Assembly (NCBI RefSeq): GCF_900475595.1
Contig: NZ_LS483397.1
Span: 777,001 to 841,000, forward strand
DNA from: Streptococcus uberis
Lineage (GTDB): Bacteria; Bacillota; Bacilli; Lactobacillales; Streptococcaceae
Direction: 5' to 3'
DNA length: 64,000 nt
Shown here: positions 1 to 8,452 of the stretch, piece by piece
Layout of the letters: each line of letters starts with the position of its first letter
How positions within the stretch are numbered: position 1 is the stretch's first letter
Position numbers and translations under genes: made by a program
Notes under the pieces: model-generated
The model's database searches: none
Told to the model about the DNA's origin: nothing
The model's input: only the letters and a program-made list of their open reading frames with translations

Positions 1-1
1 G

Positions 2-160
2 AATGCCAAAACGACTTTCATTTTGGCAGATGCTACAAAGATTGGCCATGTTTCCTTTATTAAGGTAGCCCCTATTGATGATGTCGTTATTCTAACGGAA
101 GCGTCTTCATCGGCACTTCTTAAAAAAATTAAGGAAAAAGCAAAGGTGATTGAAGTATGA
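2..160 (+). CDS. fruR: DeoR-family fructose operon repressor FruR, C-terminal fragment
   Basis: Only the last 52 codons are in the window; the reading frame is open from base 2 to a TGA at 158-160. The visible peptide includes FILADATKIGHVSF and a terminal KVIEV. The ADATKIG segment is typical of the sugar-phosphate-sensing C-terminal domain of DeoR-family repressors. The stop overlaps the fruK start (ATGA), so the two genes are translationally coupled. Position in front of fruK-fruA makes FruR, the repressor relieved by fructose phosphates, the likely identity; the DNA-binding half lies outside the window and was not seen. Confidence 0.85.
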   Translation, partial: NAKTTFILADATKIGHVSFIKVAPIDDVVILTEASSSALLKKIKEKAKVIEV

Positions 161-1068
161 TTTACACAGTAACATTGAATCCTTCAATTGATTTTATCGT
201 CCGTATCGACCATCTAGAGACAGGTTCTGTCAATAGAATGGCAAGTGATGATAAATTCGCAGGAGGTAAAGGTATTAATGTGAGTCGTGTTTTACAACGA
301 CTCGGCATAGAGAATACTGCAACAGGTTTCTTAGGTGGCTTTACAGGAAAATTTATTGAGGACAACTTAAAAGCAGAAGGAGTTCACACACAATTTGTTT
401 CTGTTAAAGATGATACACGAATCAATGTCAAAATAAAATCCGAAGAAGAGACTGAAATTAATGGTCGCGGACCAGAAATTTTGGATAATGATCTAGAGTC
501 ACTCAAAGCTATACTTTCGTCGTTAAGTATTGAGGATACCGTTGTTTTTGCAGGATCTGCTCCTTCCAACATAGGGAATCAGGTTTATAATCAACTCATT
601 CCGTTTGTTAGAGAAACTGGTGCAGAAGTTGTTTGCGATTTTGAAGGCCAAACATTGCTAGATTCTTTATCCTATCAACCATTGCTTGTTAAACCGAACA
701 ATCATGAGTTAGAAGCTATTTTTGATGTCACTATTGAAGGTTTAGATGATGTTGAAAAATATGGTCGAAAACTGTTAGAAATGGGAGCACAAAATGTCAT
801 TATTTCAATGGCAGGAGATGGCGCTCTGTTAGTGACTAAAGATTCCACTTACTTTGCTAAACCAATCAAAGGAATTGTAAAAAACTCTGTTGGCGCTGGT
901 GATTCGATGGTAGCTGGTTTTACAGGAAAATTTGTAACAACAAAAGAACCAGTTGAAGCTTTGAAATGGGGAGTTGCTTGTGGTACCTCTACAGCATTCT
1001 CTGATGATTTAGCAACAATTGATTTTATTAAAGAAACATATCAAAAAGTTGAGGTAGAAAAAAGATGA
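157..1068 (+). CDS. fruK: 1-phosphofructokinase
   Basis: This 303-aa PfkB-family kinase phosphorylates fructose 1-phosphate, the product of PTS uptake, to fructose 1,6-bisphosphate in the cytoplasm. It begins MIYTVTLNPSIDFIV, has the N-terminal PfkB glycine motif (GGKGINVSRVL, about residues 36-46) and the C-terminal catalytic motif NSVGAGDSMVAGF with the catalytic Asp of GAGD. Its length is normal for the family. It overlaps fruR by 3 nt and fruA by 4 nt, the standard fruRKA operon. The lacC product at 38486 is a paralogue from the same family, but the fruA neighbour fixes this one as fruK. Confidence 0.95.
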   Translation: MIYTVTLNPSIDFIVRIDHLETGSVNRMASDDKFAGGKGINVSRVLQRLGIENTATGFLGGFTGKFIEDNLKAEGVHTQFVSVKDDTRINVKIKSEEETEINGRGPEILDNDLESLKAILSSLSIEDTVVFAGSAPSNIGNQVYNQLIPFVRETGAEVVCDFEGQTLLDSLSYQPLLVKPNNHELEAIFDVTIEGLDDVEKYGRKLLEMGAQNVIISMAGDGALLVTKDSTYFAKPIKGIVKNSVGAGDSMVAGFTGKFVTTKEPVEALKWGVACGTSTAFSDDLATIDFIKETYQKVEVEKR

Positions 1069-3008
1069 AAATTCAAGATTTATTAAAAAAAGACTTGATG
1101 TTACTTGATTTACAGGCAACTTCTAAAGAAGCTGCAATTGATGAGATGATTTCTCGCTTAGTCTCTAAGAATGTCGTCTCAGATTTTGATACCTTTAAAA
1201 AAGGTATTATGGCACGTGAAGCTCAAACATCAACAGGTTTGGGTGATGGCATTGCCATGCCCCACAGTAAAAATGCAGCTGTTCGTGAAGCAAGTGTTTT
1301 ATTTGCAAAATCTAATAATGGAGTTGACTATGAATCCTTAGATGGTCAACCAACAGACTTGTTCTTCATGATTGCTGCACCAGACGGTGCTAATGATACC
1401 CACCTAGCAGCTTTGGCACAATTATCACAATATCTATTAAAAGACGGTTTTGCAGATAAGTTAAGACAAGCAACTTCTGCTGATGAAGTCATTACTGCTT
1501 TTGACGCAACTGAAGAAAAGAAAGAAGAAGTTTCAACTTCTCTTGGAAAAGATTTTATTGTTGCTGTTACAGCTTGTACTACTGGGATTGCTCATACTTA
1601 TATGGCAGAAGAGGCTTTGAAAAAACAAGCTGCAGCAATGGGTGTTGGCATTAAAGTAGAAACAAATGGTGCATCTGGTGTAGCCAATCGTTTGACGGCT
1701 GAAGATATTAAAAATGCAAAAGGTGTCATTATTGCAGCAGATAAAGCGGTTGAAATGGATCGTTTTGATGGAAAACCATTGATTTCACGCCCTGTAGCTG
1801 ATGGTATTAAGAAAAGTGAGGAATTGATTCAATTCATTCTTGATGGCAAAGCGTCAGCATACCATGCAAAAAATGATCAGAAAGCATCTGTATCTTCAAC
1901 CGAAAAATCAAGTTTAGGCGGTGCTTTCTACAAACACCTTATGGGTGGGGTTTCTCAAATGCTACCATTTGTTATTGGTGGTGGTATTATGATTGCTATT
2001 GCCTTCTTGTTAGACAACATGTTAGGTGTTCCAAAAGACCAGTTGAGTAACCTTGGTTCTTACCATGAAATGGCTGCTATTTTTATGAAAATTGGTGGAG
2101 CGGCCTTCTCATTTATGCTTCCAGTATTAGCTGGTTATATTGCCTATTCAATTGCAGAAAAACCTGGATTGGTTGCTGGATTTGTAGCAGGAGCTATTGC
2201 ATCTAGTGGTTTAGCTTTTGGTAAAGTACCATTTGCTTCTGGTGGTGAAGCAAGCTTGGCCTTAGCGGGTGTTCCTTCAGGGTTCTTAGGTGCCTTAGTT
2301 GGTGGTTTCCTAGCAGGTGGTGTCATTCTTGCTCTTCGTAAAGCCTTATCAGGTTTACCACGCTCACTTGAAGGTGTTAAATCAATTCTCTTATATCCAT
2401 TGCTTGGAGTATTGTTAACTGGATTCCTAATGCTATTTATTAATATCCCAATGGCTGCAATTAATACAGCTCTTAACAATTTCTTACAAGGACTTTCTGG
2501 TAGCTCAGCAGTACTTATGGGACTGTTAGTTGGTGGTATGATGGCTGTGGACATGGGTGGTCCAGTTAACAAGGCAGCCTATGTCTTTGGTACGGGTACA
2601 CTTGCAGCTACAGTAGCACATGGTGGTTCAGTAGTTATGGCTGCTGTTATGGCTGGTGGCATGGTTCCACCATTAGCAGTATTTGTGGCAACCCTACTAT
2701 TTAAAGATAAATTTACAAAAGAAGAACGTGAATCTGGATTAACGAACATTGTTATGGGTCTATCTTTCATTACTGAAGGAGCAATTCCGTTCGGTGCTGC
2801 TGACCCAGCGCGTGCAATCCCTAGTTTCATTGCAGGTTCTGCCTTAACTGGTGCCTTAGTTGGTTTATCAGGAATTAAATTAATGGCTCCTCACGGTGGT
2901 ATCTTCGTTATCGCTTTGACAAGTAATCCACTTTTATACTTAGTCTTTATCGCTATTGGTGCGATTGTCTCAGGTGTATTATTTGGAGCTTTACGTAAAA
3001 AACTATAA
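1065..3008 (+). CDS. fruA: Fructose PTS transporter, EIIABC fusion
   Basis: This 647-aa membrane permease imports fructose and phosphorylates it at C1. The domain order is IIA (about 1-145, with the phospho-His in GDGIAMPHSKN), IIB (about 165-265, with the phospho-Cys region VTACTTGIAHTYMA), then a multi-span IIC (about 290-647, with AVDMGGPVNKAAY and ITEGAIPFGAADP). All three domains are intact. Its ATG overlaps the fruK stop, and a strong terminator follows within 50 bases, so it is the last gene of the operon. Confidence 0.95.
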   Translation: MKIQDLLKKDLMLLDLQATSKEAAIDEMISRLVSKNVVSDFDTFKKGIMAREAQTSTGLGDGIAMPHSKNAAVREASVLFAKSNNGVDYESLDGQPTDLFFMIAAPDGANDTHLAALAQLSQYLLKDGFADKLRQATSADEVITAFDATEEKKEEVSTSLGKDFIVAVTACTTGIAHTYMAEEALKKQAAAMGVGIKVETNGASGVANRLTAEDIKNAKGVIIAADKAVEMDRFDGKPLISRPVADGIKKSEELIQFILDGKASAYHAKNDQKASVSSTEKSSLGGAFYKHLMGGVSQMLPFVIGGGIMIAIAFLLDNMLGVPKDQLSNLGSYHEMAAIFMKIGGAAFSFMLPVLAGYIAYSIAEKPGLVAGFVAGAIASSGLAFGKVPFASGGEASLALAGVPSGFLGALVGGFLAGGVILALRKALSGLPRSLEGVKSILLYPLLGVLLTGFLMLFINIPMAAINTALNNFLQGLSGSSAVLMGLLVGGMMAVDMGGPVNKAAYVFGTGTLAATVAHGGSVVMAAVMAGGMVPPLAVFVATLLFKDKFTKEERESGLTNIVMGLSFITEGAIPFGAADPARAIPSFIAGSALTGALVGLSGIKLMAPHGGIFVIALTSNPLLYLVFIAIGAIVSGVLFGALRKKL

Positions 3009-3027
3009 TCATATATTCTGAGTATTC

Positions 3028-3058
3028 AAACTAGAATCTGAAAGGATTCTAGTTTTTT
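3028..3058 (+). terminator. Rho-independent terminator of the fru operon
   Basis: AAACTAGAATC pairs with GATTCTAGTTT across a short loop and is followed by a T tract. The T tract runs straight into TGTTATAAT, the extended -10 for the next gene. Confidence 0.85.
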
Positions 3059-3066
3059 GTTATAAT
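3058..3066 (+). promoter_or_regulatory. Extended -10 promoter for the first glucosaminidase gene
   Basis: TG-T-TATAAT matches an extended -10 (TATAAT at 3061-3066) immediately after the fru terminator. No convincing -35 is present, as expected if the region is occupied by the terminator stem. Confidence 0.55.
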
Positions 3067-3098
3067 AGAAGAAATAATAAGATGGGAATGAAAGACTA

Positions 3099-3710
3099 GT
3101 GGCTAAAAACTATCGCAAGAAAGTAAGACGAAAACCAAAATCCAGTAAGACTTTTGAAAATAGTATCATTTCCTGGATATTATTGTCTCTCATCATAAGC
3201 GTCATCAGCCTTAAGTATTATCAGCGTCAACTCATTTCCTATCACGGAAACGAGAGCATTCAATTTATTGGAAAAGTATCACATTCGGCACAAAAGGTTG
3301 CTCAGCAAAAAGATCTCTATAGCTCTGTCATGATAGCACAAGCTATCTTGGAATCAAACAATGGGAAATCTCAGCTTAGCCAAAAACCATACTATAATTT
3401 TTTTGGCATAAAAGGAGAATACAAAGGAAAGTCAGTTGTTTTACCAACATTAGAAGATGATGGGCAAGGAAATTTATTTAAGATCGATGCAAACTTCCGT
3501 TCCTACGGAAGTTTGACAAATGGCTTTAATGATTACGCCAAGGTTCTAGAAGATCCCTTGTATAAGACAACTCATCAGTCTCAAACAAGAAGTCATAAGG
3601 AAGCGACAGCAACATTAACAGGCCATTATGCAACAGATACTTCATATCATGAAAAACTAAATAAAATCATTGAGGTATACCAATTAACGCTTTTTGATTA
3701 CCCTTTTTAA
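3099..3710 (+). CDS. Membrane-anchored GH73 glucosaminidase-domain protein
   Basis: This 203-aa protein starts with GTG; no in-frame ATG lies between the promoter and this codon. A lysine/arginine-rich cytoplasmic tail (1-22) precedes one hydrophobic segment (about 25-42), so it is probably a type II signal anchor. The rest is a glucosaminidase domain: SVMIAQAILESNNGKS carries the predicted catalytic Glu, followed by YYNFFGIKGEYKG and the late HYATDTSYHEKLN. Family members cleave N-acetylglucosaminyl bonds in peptidoglycan. It is a close paralogue of the next gene, which is secreted rather than anchored. No cell-wall-binding repeats were seen. Confidence 0.85.
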   Translation: MAKNYRKKVRRKPKSSKTFENSIISWILLSLIISVISLKYYQRQLISYHGNESIQFIGKVSHSAQKVAQQKDLYSSVMIAQAILESNNGKSQLSQKPYYNFFGIKGEYKGKSVVLPTLEDDGQGNLFKIDANFRSYGSLTNGFNDYAKVLEDPLYKTTHQSQTRSHKEATATLTGHYATDTSYHEKLNKIIEVYQLTLFDYPF

Positions 3711-3790
3711 GTTCAAATATTTCAATTTTGATACAAAGGGATATCAAAAAAATTAAAAATCAAAGATTGTAGCGAAATACTAAAAACTTG

Positions 3791-3799
3791 TGTTATAAT
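3791..3799 (+). promoter_or_regulatory. Extended -10 promoter for the second glucosaminidase gene
   Basis: TG-T-TATAAT ends 36 bases before the ATG at 3836; no consensus -35 is seen at the expected spacing. Confidence 0.5.
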
Positions 3800-3835
3800 A
3801 TTATCCAAGACTAAAAAGAAGGATTATGGATTACA

Positions 3836-4576
3836 ATGCGATTTTTGAAAGGTAAAAAAGTTTTTCTAGCTGTTATAGGTTTGGCAGTCATGATGACACT
3901 TGTCATAATGTTCCAACCACAAGCAAAAAATAAGAGTGTATCTGCTGAAACCCTAGCTTCAGGGCAAACACAAGCATTTATCAATCAAATCGCGGGTACT
4001 GCAAGCCAAATCGCAGCTGAACGAGATTTATATGCGTCAGTCATGATTGCCCAAGCGGTTTTAGAATCTAGTAGTGGCCAATCAGGTTTAAGTCAGGCGC
4101 CATATTATAATTTTTTTGGGATTAAAGGAAGTTATAATGGTGGCTCAGTTACAATGAAAACTTGGGAAGATGATGGATTGGGAAATCCTTATGAAATTGA
4201 TCAGGCTTTCCGTGCCTATCCAAGTATTTATGATTCCCTTTATGATTATGCTAATTTGTTAAGTTCACCAACTTATGTCGGAGCAAGACGATCTAATACC
4301 TTATCTTACCAAGATGCAACAGCTGCTTTAACGGGATTATATGCAACAGATACTTCCTATAATGTTAAATTGAATGCCATTATACAAAATTATGGCTTGA
4401 CAGCATATGATGTTGTTAATCCTGCAGTTGCAACTTCCACAACAGATGTCCCTAGTGATAGTGTTGCAACTGTTGATACTAGCCAATACGTTTGGAACAA
4501 ACACAGAGGAAGTTACACAGATACTAGCACTTTAGCACAAGACGATGCTTGGTCTCTTTTCATAAAAGGCTATTAA
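3836..4576 (+). CDS. Secreted GH73 glucosaminidase-domain protein
   Basis: This 246-aa protein has a classical signal peptide (positive MRFLKGKK, hydrophobic core about 9-26, probable cleavage near VSAET). The GH73 core has SVMIAQAVLESSSGQSG with the predicted catalytic Glu, YYNFFGIKGSYNGG, and YATDTSYNVKLNAI. A roughly 50-residue Ser/Thr/Asp-rich tail follows with no recognised wall-binding module. It probably hydrolyses peptidoglycan during growth or separation. It has its own promoter and a downstream TTCG-loop terminator, so it is monocistronic. Strong similarity to the preceding gene suggests tandem duplication with different targeting. Confidence 0.87.
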   Translation: MRFLKGKKVFLAVIGLAVMMTLVIMFQPQAKNKSVSAETLASGQTQAFINQIAGTASQIAAERDLYASVMIAQAVLESSSGQSGLSQAPYYNFFGIKGSYNGGSVTMKTWEDDGLGNPYEIDQAFRAYPSIYDSLYDYANLLSSPTYVGARRSNTLSYQDATAALTGLYATDTSYNVKLNAIIQNYGLTAYDVVNPAVATSTTDVPSDSVATVDTSQYVWNKHRGSYTDTSTLAQDDAWSLFIKGY

Positions 4577-4593
4577 CTAAAATTGAACAGATT

Positions 4594-4619
4594 AATCATC
4601 CTTCGGGGTGATTTTTTTG
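4594..4619 (+). terminator. TTCG-tetraloop terminator
   Basis: AATCATCC and GGGTGATT form an 8-bp stem closed by a TTCG tetraloop and followed by a T tract that ends in the extended -10 of the next gene. Confidence 0.85.
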
Positions 4620-4626
4620 ATATAAT
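4618..4626 (+). promoter_or_regulatory. Extended -10 that places transcription start at the ATG of the next gene
   Basis: TG-A-TATAAT has its -10 hexamer at 4621-4626. The usual start point 7 bases downstream falls on 4633, the A of the next ATG. No Shine-Dalgarno sequence is possible in the 6-base gap. Confidence 0.55.
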
Positions 4627-4632
4627 GGTTCT

Positions 4633-5154
4633 ATGAAAACGATAAAAGAGATTTATGAAAATCATAGTGAAATGCCTTATGTTCATCCCAAGTTTGAACA
4701 CGAACTGATACAGAAACCAATACCAAAACGTAATATGATTCGGACTAAAGAAGGACTATTGCCCGGTCATATCATTATGTTGTGGCGAATCAATTTTGGA
4801 ACATATACAACTGAGAATCCTCATCATAAATATTTTTACACAAGTTATGGTATTGATGCTCAAAAAGAATTGGATTGGCTTATTGCTGAAAAGTATGTCC
4901 AAGTGGATACTGCCTTTGTTTCTTTAAAACATTTATCAGCTCTCCAGTTGAAAGAGTTTTTAAAGGAGAAAGGTGTTTCAGGACTGTCTAAGTTAAAAAG
5001 GCAGGAGCTTGAAGCTGCAATTTTTAGTCATTATACGGAAGAAGAACTAGGACAAAAATTTGCCCTCAGATCTTATAGTTTATTAGAAAAAGGATTAAAA
5101 ACATTAGAAATATATCCGGAAATTATCGAGAAACATCCACAGAAAAAATACTAA
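4633..5154 (+). CDS. SAP-domain protein, probably translated from a leaderless mRNA
   Basis: This 173-aa cytoplasmic protein has no signal peptide or membrane segment. Residues about 95-130 (VSLKHLSALQLKEFLKEKG followed by LSKLKRQELEAAI) match a SAP helix-extended-helix motif, a putative nucleic-acid-binding module. The N-terminal half (PYVHPKFEHELIQKP, MIRTKEGLLPGHIIML) is unassigned. The -10 hexamer ends only 6 bases before the ATG and no SD lies upstream; the next Met (codon 14) also lacks one. It is flanked by a terminator before and a separate promoter after, so it is transcribed alone. Its function is unknown; DNA or RNA binding is inferred only from the SAP motif. Confidence 0.75.
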   Translation: MKTIKEIYENHSEMPYVHPKFEHELIQKPIPKRNMIRTKEGLLPGHIIMLWRINFGTYTTENPHHKYFYTSYGIDAQKELDWLIAEKYVQVDTAFVSLKHLSALQLKEFLKEKGVSGLSKLKRQELEAAIFSHYTEEELGQKFALRSYSLLEKGLKTLEIYPEIIEKHPQKKY

Positions 5155-5185
5155 GAAAGAGCAACTTTTATAATCATCAAAACTA

Positions 5186-5194
5186 TGCTATAAT
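5186..5194 (+). promoter_or_regulatory. Extended -10 promoter of the DUF1149-degV-dapB-cca run
   Basis: TG-C-TATAAT lies 34 bases before the ATG at 5228, with AAGGAG as SD. The genes behind it are tightly spaced through 10807. Confidence 0.6.
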
Positions 5195-5227
5195 GAGTGA
5201 TATCGCGCTCAAGGAGACTATAGAATT

Positions 5228-5608
5228 ATGCAAGTATTAAGAGAAAAAGAATTTGTTAACCAATATCATTATGATGCTAGAAATTTAGAATGGGAAAAAG
5301 AAAATGGTACCCCTGAAACGAATTTCGAAGTTACTTTTCAATTGATTAATAAAGATGAAGAAAAAAATGAGACAGTAATGGTTTCTGTCCTACAATTTAT
5401 CATTGTCAAAGAAGATTTTGTTATTAGTGGTGTTATTTCTCAAATGGTACGCATTATTGATCGTTTGATTGAAAAACCAAGTGAATTCACACAAGAAGAA
5501 GTTGAATCTCTTGCTGCACCATTATTAAATATGGTTCAACGTCTAACATACGAAGTCACAGAAATAGCATTAGATCAACCTGGAGTAAATTTGGAGTTTA
5601 AAAGTTAA
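5228..5608 (+). CDS. DUF1149 family protein
   Basis: This 126-aa soluble protein shows the features of the streptococcal/lactobacillar DUF1149 family, whose members resemble SecB-like folds. It begins MQVLREKEFVNQYHYDARN and has a central beta-rich stretch (NETVMVSVLQFIIVKEDFVISG). No catalytic motif is visible. SD AAGGAG precedes the ATG. Its stop shares a base with the start of the DegV gene, so the two are coupled. Its biochemical role is unknown; a chaperone-like function would be inference from fold alone. Confidence 0.8.
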   Translation: MQVLREKEFVNQYHYDARNLEWEKENGTPETNFEVTFQLINKDEEKNETVMVSVLQFIIVKEDFVISGVISQMVRIIDRLIEKPSEFTQEEVESLAAPLLNMVQRLTYEVTEIALDQPGVNLEFKS

Positions 5609-6459
5609 TGAAATTAGCAATCATTACTGATAATACAACAGCTATACCGGCGGAATTATCAGGTCACAAAGATATCTTTGTTTTAAATATCCCAGTTATT
5701 ATTGAAAATGAAACCTACTATGAAGGGATTAATCTAAGTCTCGAAGACTTTTATCAGATGATGTCTCAAAGTGAGGACTTACCTAAAACAAGCCAACCCT
5801 CTTTATCAGAGTTAGATGAGTTATTGACAGATTTATCTGCAAATGACTACACTCACGTTATTGGACTCTTTTTAGCGGGCGGTATTTCAGGTTTTTGGCA
5901 GAACATCCAATTTCTTGTTGAAGAGCATCCAGATTTAACCATTGCTTTTCCAGATAGTAAAATTGCTTCAGTTCCTGTTGGAAATATGATTGCAAGTATT
6001 TTAAACTGGCAAAAGAATGGTCTTGATTTTGAACAATTATTGTCTAAACTCCAACAAAAAATTGATGGCACTTCAGCTTTTATATTGGTTGATGATTTAA
6101 ATCATTTGGTTAAAGGTGGCCGTTTATCGAATGGTTCTGCTTTAATTGGGAATCTCTTAAGTATCAAGCCAATTCTTTATTTTGATGATCAGGGGAAAAT
6201 TGTCGTTTACGAGAAAATCAGAACTGAGAAAAAGGCCATGAAAAAAATGGTTGAACTGTTAAATGAGCAGGCTGCAAAGGGTGACTTTGAATTCTCTATT
6301 ATCAATGCTAATGCCAGTGAAAAAGCTCAACAATTAAAGGAAATGTTAGTCGAAAGTGGGATGCCGGACACCTTCATTGAGTCGCATTTTAGTGCTGTTG
6401 TGGGAACACATTTAGGATCAAATGCAGTAGCTTTAGGTTTCTCACCAATAATAAAATAA
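5608..6459 (+). CDS. DegV family fatty-acid-binding protein
   Basis: This 283-aa protein has the typical DegV start MKLAIITDNTTAIPAEL, the TSQPSLSELDELL segment that contributes to the lipid pocket, a conserved VKGGRLSNGSALIGNLLSIKP motif (about 168-188) and a late SHFSAVVGTHLGSNAVAL. DegV/FakB proteins bind acyl chains and present them to the FakA kinase for phosphorylation. No fakA lies nearby, and streptococci carry several DegV paralogues, so the specific FakB type cannot be assigned. It is coupled to the upstream DUF1149 gene. Confidence 0.88.
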   Translation: MKLAIITDNTTAIPAELSGHKDIFVLNIPVIIENETYYEGINLSLEDFYQMMSQSEDLPKTSQPSLSELDELLTDLSANDYTHVIGLFLAGGISGFWQNIQFLVEEHPDLTIAFPDSKIASVPVGNMIASILNWQKNGLDFEQLLSKLQQKIDGTSAFILVDDLNHLVKGGRLSNGSALIGNLLSIKPILYFDDQGKIVVYEKIRTEKKAMKKMVELLNEQAAKGDFEFSIINANASEKAQQLKEMLVESGMPDTFIESHFSAVVGTHLGSNAVALGFSPIIK

Positions 6460-6476
6460 TATTATAAGGAGAAGAG

Positions 6477-7244
6477 ATGGGTATCAGAATTATCATAGCA
6501 GGTTATCGAGGTAAAATGGGTTCGACAGCTCTCTCCATGGCACAAAACGAAGAGGACTTTGAAGTAGTAGCCTTATTGGATCCTAATGCGAAGGAAAAGG
6601 AATTTCAAGGTATTCCTGTTTATAATCTAAAAGAGGATTTAAAAACAATTGATGCAGAGGTCTGGGTGGATTTTACCCATCCTGAAGTTGCTTTTGAAAA
6701 CACACATTTTGCAATTGAACAAGGCTTTGCACCTGTCGTTGGGACAACAGGATTCACAAGTAAAGAGATTGAGAACTTAATCCAACTGTCATCTGATAAA
6801 AACATAGGTGGTCTTATTGCACCAAATTTTGCAATTGGAGCTTTATTACTAATGGAGTTTGCAGAAAGAGCAGCTAAGTATTTTCCAAATGTTGAAATTA
6901 TTGAACTACACCACGATCAGAAAAAAGATGCACCAAGTGGGACTGCTTTAAAAACTGCAGAAGTGATTTCAAAAGAACGTCAGGAAATAACTCAGGGGCA
7001 TCCTGATGAAGTCGAAAGCTTGCCAGGAGCACGTGGTGCCAATTACCAGGGGATGCACATTCATAGTGTTCGCTTGCCAGGATTAGTTGCTCATCAAGAA
7101 GTGCTTTTTGGTGGACCTGGAGAAGGGTTGACCTTAAGACATGATTCTTATGACCGACAGTCCTTTATGCAAGGGGTTAAGATCGGAATAAGAGAAGTTG
7201 TTAAACGAAATCAATTGGTATACGGATTAGAGAAACTATTATGA
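6477..7244 (+). CDS. dapB: 4-hydroxy-tetrahydrodipicolinate reductase
   Basis: This 255-aa enzyme of lysine/peptidoglycan precursor synthesis reduces the DapA product with NAD(P)H. It has the dinucleotide-binding start [24 protein letters not shown], the VGTTGFT loop and the family signature [15 protein letters not shown] with the catalytic His-His and Lys. Length is typical. SD AAGGAG sits 6 bases before the ATG. It overlaps cca by 4 nt, an arrangement common in streptococci. Confidence 0.95.
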   Translation: MGIRIIIAGYRGKMGSTALSMAQNEEDFEVVALLDPNAKEKEFQGIPVYNLKEDLKTIDAEVWVDFTHPEVAFENTHFAIEQGFAPVVGTTGFTSKEIENLIQLSSDKNIGGLIAPNFAIGALLLMEFAERAAKYFPNVEIIELHHDQKKDAPSGTALKTAEVISKERQEITQGHPDEVESLPGARGANYQGMHIHSVRLPGLVAHQEVLFGGPGEGLTLRHDSYDRQSFMQGVKIGIREVVKRNQLVYGLEKLL

Positions 7245-8452
7245 AATTAATGAAACTGCCTTCTGAATTTCAGAAGGCTTTACCAATATTAAAGAAAATA
7301 AAAGAAGCTGGTTTTGAAGCCTATTTTGTAGGTGGCGGAGTACGCGATATCTTATTAGATAGACCAATTCACGATGTTGATATTGCTACAAGCTCATATC
7401 CTGAAGAAACAAAAGCTATTTTTTCTCGCACAGTTGATATTGGTATTGAACATGGAACAGTTCTTGTTTTAGAAAATGATGCGGAATATGAGATAACAAC
7501 ATTTAGGACTGAGGATATCTATGTGGACTATCGCAGACCGAGTAATGTCTCTTTTGTCCGCTCATTGGAAGAAGATTTAAAAAGACGTGATTTTACAGTT
7601 AATGCTTTAGCCTTGGACGAAACTGGTCAGGTTATCGATAAATTTCATGGTTTACAGGATTTAAAACGAAAAGAACTCAGGGCTGTTGGAAAAGCCGAAG
7701 AACGTTTTCAAGAAGATGCTTTACGGATTATGCGAGGTTTCCGGTTTGCAGCAAGCTTAGATTTTAAAATCGAAGATGAAACATTCGAAGCCATGAAAAC
7801 ACATGCACACTTATTGCAAAAAATTTCTGTCGAACGCTCTTTTATCGAGTTGGATAAACTCTTTATGGCTCCAAACTGGAAACTCGGTTTGACTTATTTC
7901 ATTGAAGCACAAGCTTATAACTATTTACCAGGTCTTGAAAATAGACAAAGCGAATTGACAGGTATGATGGACCATTTCGATGCACATTTTGTTTTTGATT
8001 CAAGTGAACAAGCTTGGGCTAATATGATTATTGCATTGTCATTGGATAAAGAAAAGGCATTCTTAAAAAGTTGGAAGACCTCAAATGACTTTCAAAAACA
8101 GGTGACACAGATTGTGACCCTGTATCGAAAAAGGGAGAGCGCTTTGTTAAGCAAAATGGATCTTTATGTGTATGGAAAAGAAGCTGCTATTTTAAGTGAA
8201 AACCTTAGAAAAGCTAAAGGTCTACCAACTGACTTTAATCATATGATGAGGACTTACGATGACTTAACCATTTATGATAAACATGAGATAGTGGTAAATG
8301 GGCGTTACCTGATGGAAAAACTGAACATGAAAGCTGGCCCTCAATTGGGTCACCTCTTAAAAAAGGTTGAAAAGGCTATTGTGGAAGGAACCTTAGCAAA
8401 CAAGGTAGGTGACATTGAAGCTTTTATTATGAAGGAGTTGGAAAATGAGTGA
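7241..8452 (+). CDS. cca: CCA-adding tRNA nucleotidyltransferase
   Basis: This 403-aa class II enzyme builds or repairs the 3' CCA end of tRNAs. It has the nucleotidyltransferase motif [20 protein letters not shown] with the two metal-binding Asp residues, the B motif [11 protein letters not shown], and the motif [14 protein letters not shown] used in nucleotide selection. The C-terminal helical half is of normal length for the bacillar type. A second Met at codon 4 is possible. It overlaps dapB by 4 nt and the ABC-F gene by 8 nt. Confidence 0.94.
   Translation: MKLMKLPSEFQKALPILKKIKEAGFEAYFVGGGVRDILLDRPIHDVDIATSSYPEETKAIFSRTVDIGIEHGTVLVLENDAEYEITTFRTEDIYVDYRRPSNVSFVRSLEEDLKRRDFTVNALALDETGQVIDKFHGLQDLKRKELRAVGKAEERFQEDALRIMRGFRFAASLDFKIEDETFEAMKTHAHLLQKISVERSFIELDKLFMAPNWKLGLTYFIEAQAYNYLPGLENRQSELTGMMDHFDAHFVFDSSEQAWANMIIALSLDKEKAFLKSWKTSNDFQKQVTQIVTLYRKRESALLSKMDLYVYGKEAAILSENLRKAKGLPTDFNHMMRTYDDLTIYDKHEIVVNGRYLMEKLNMKAGPQLGHLLKKVEKAIVEGTLANKVGDIEAFIMKELENE

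Noticed and set aside
2144..2572. 142-aa open frame opposite fruA
   Set aside because: It lies entirely inside fruA on the other strand, has no SD and is low-complexity (Pro/Ala/Lys-rich) as expected of a shadow frame.
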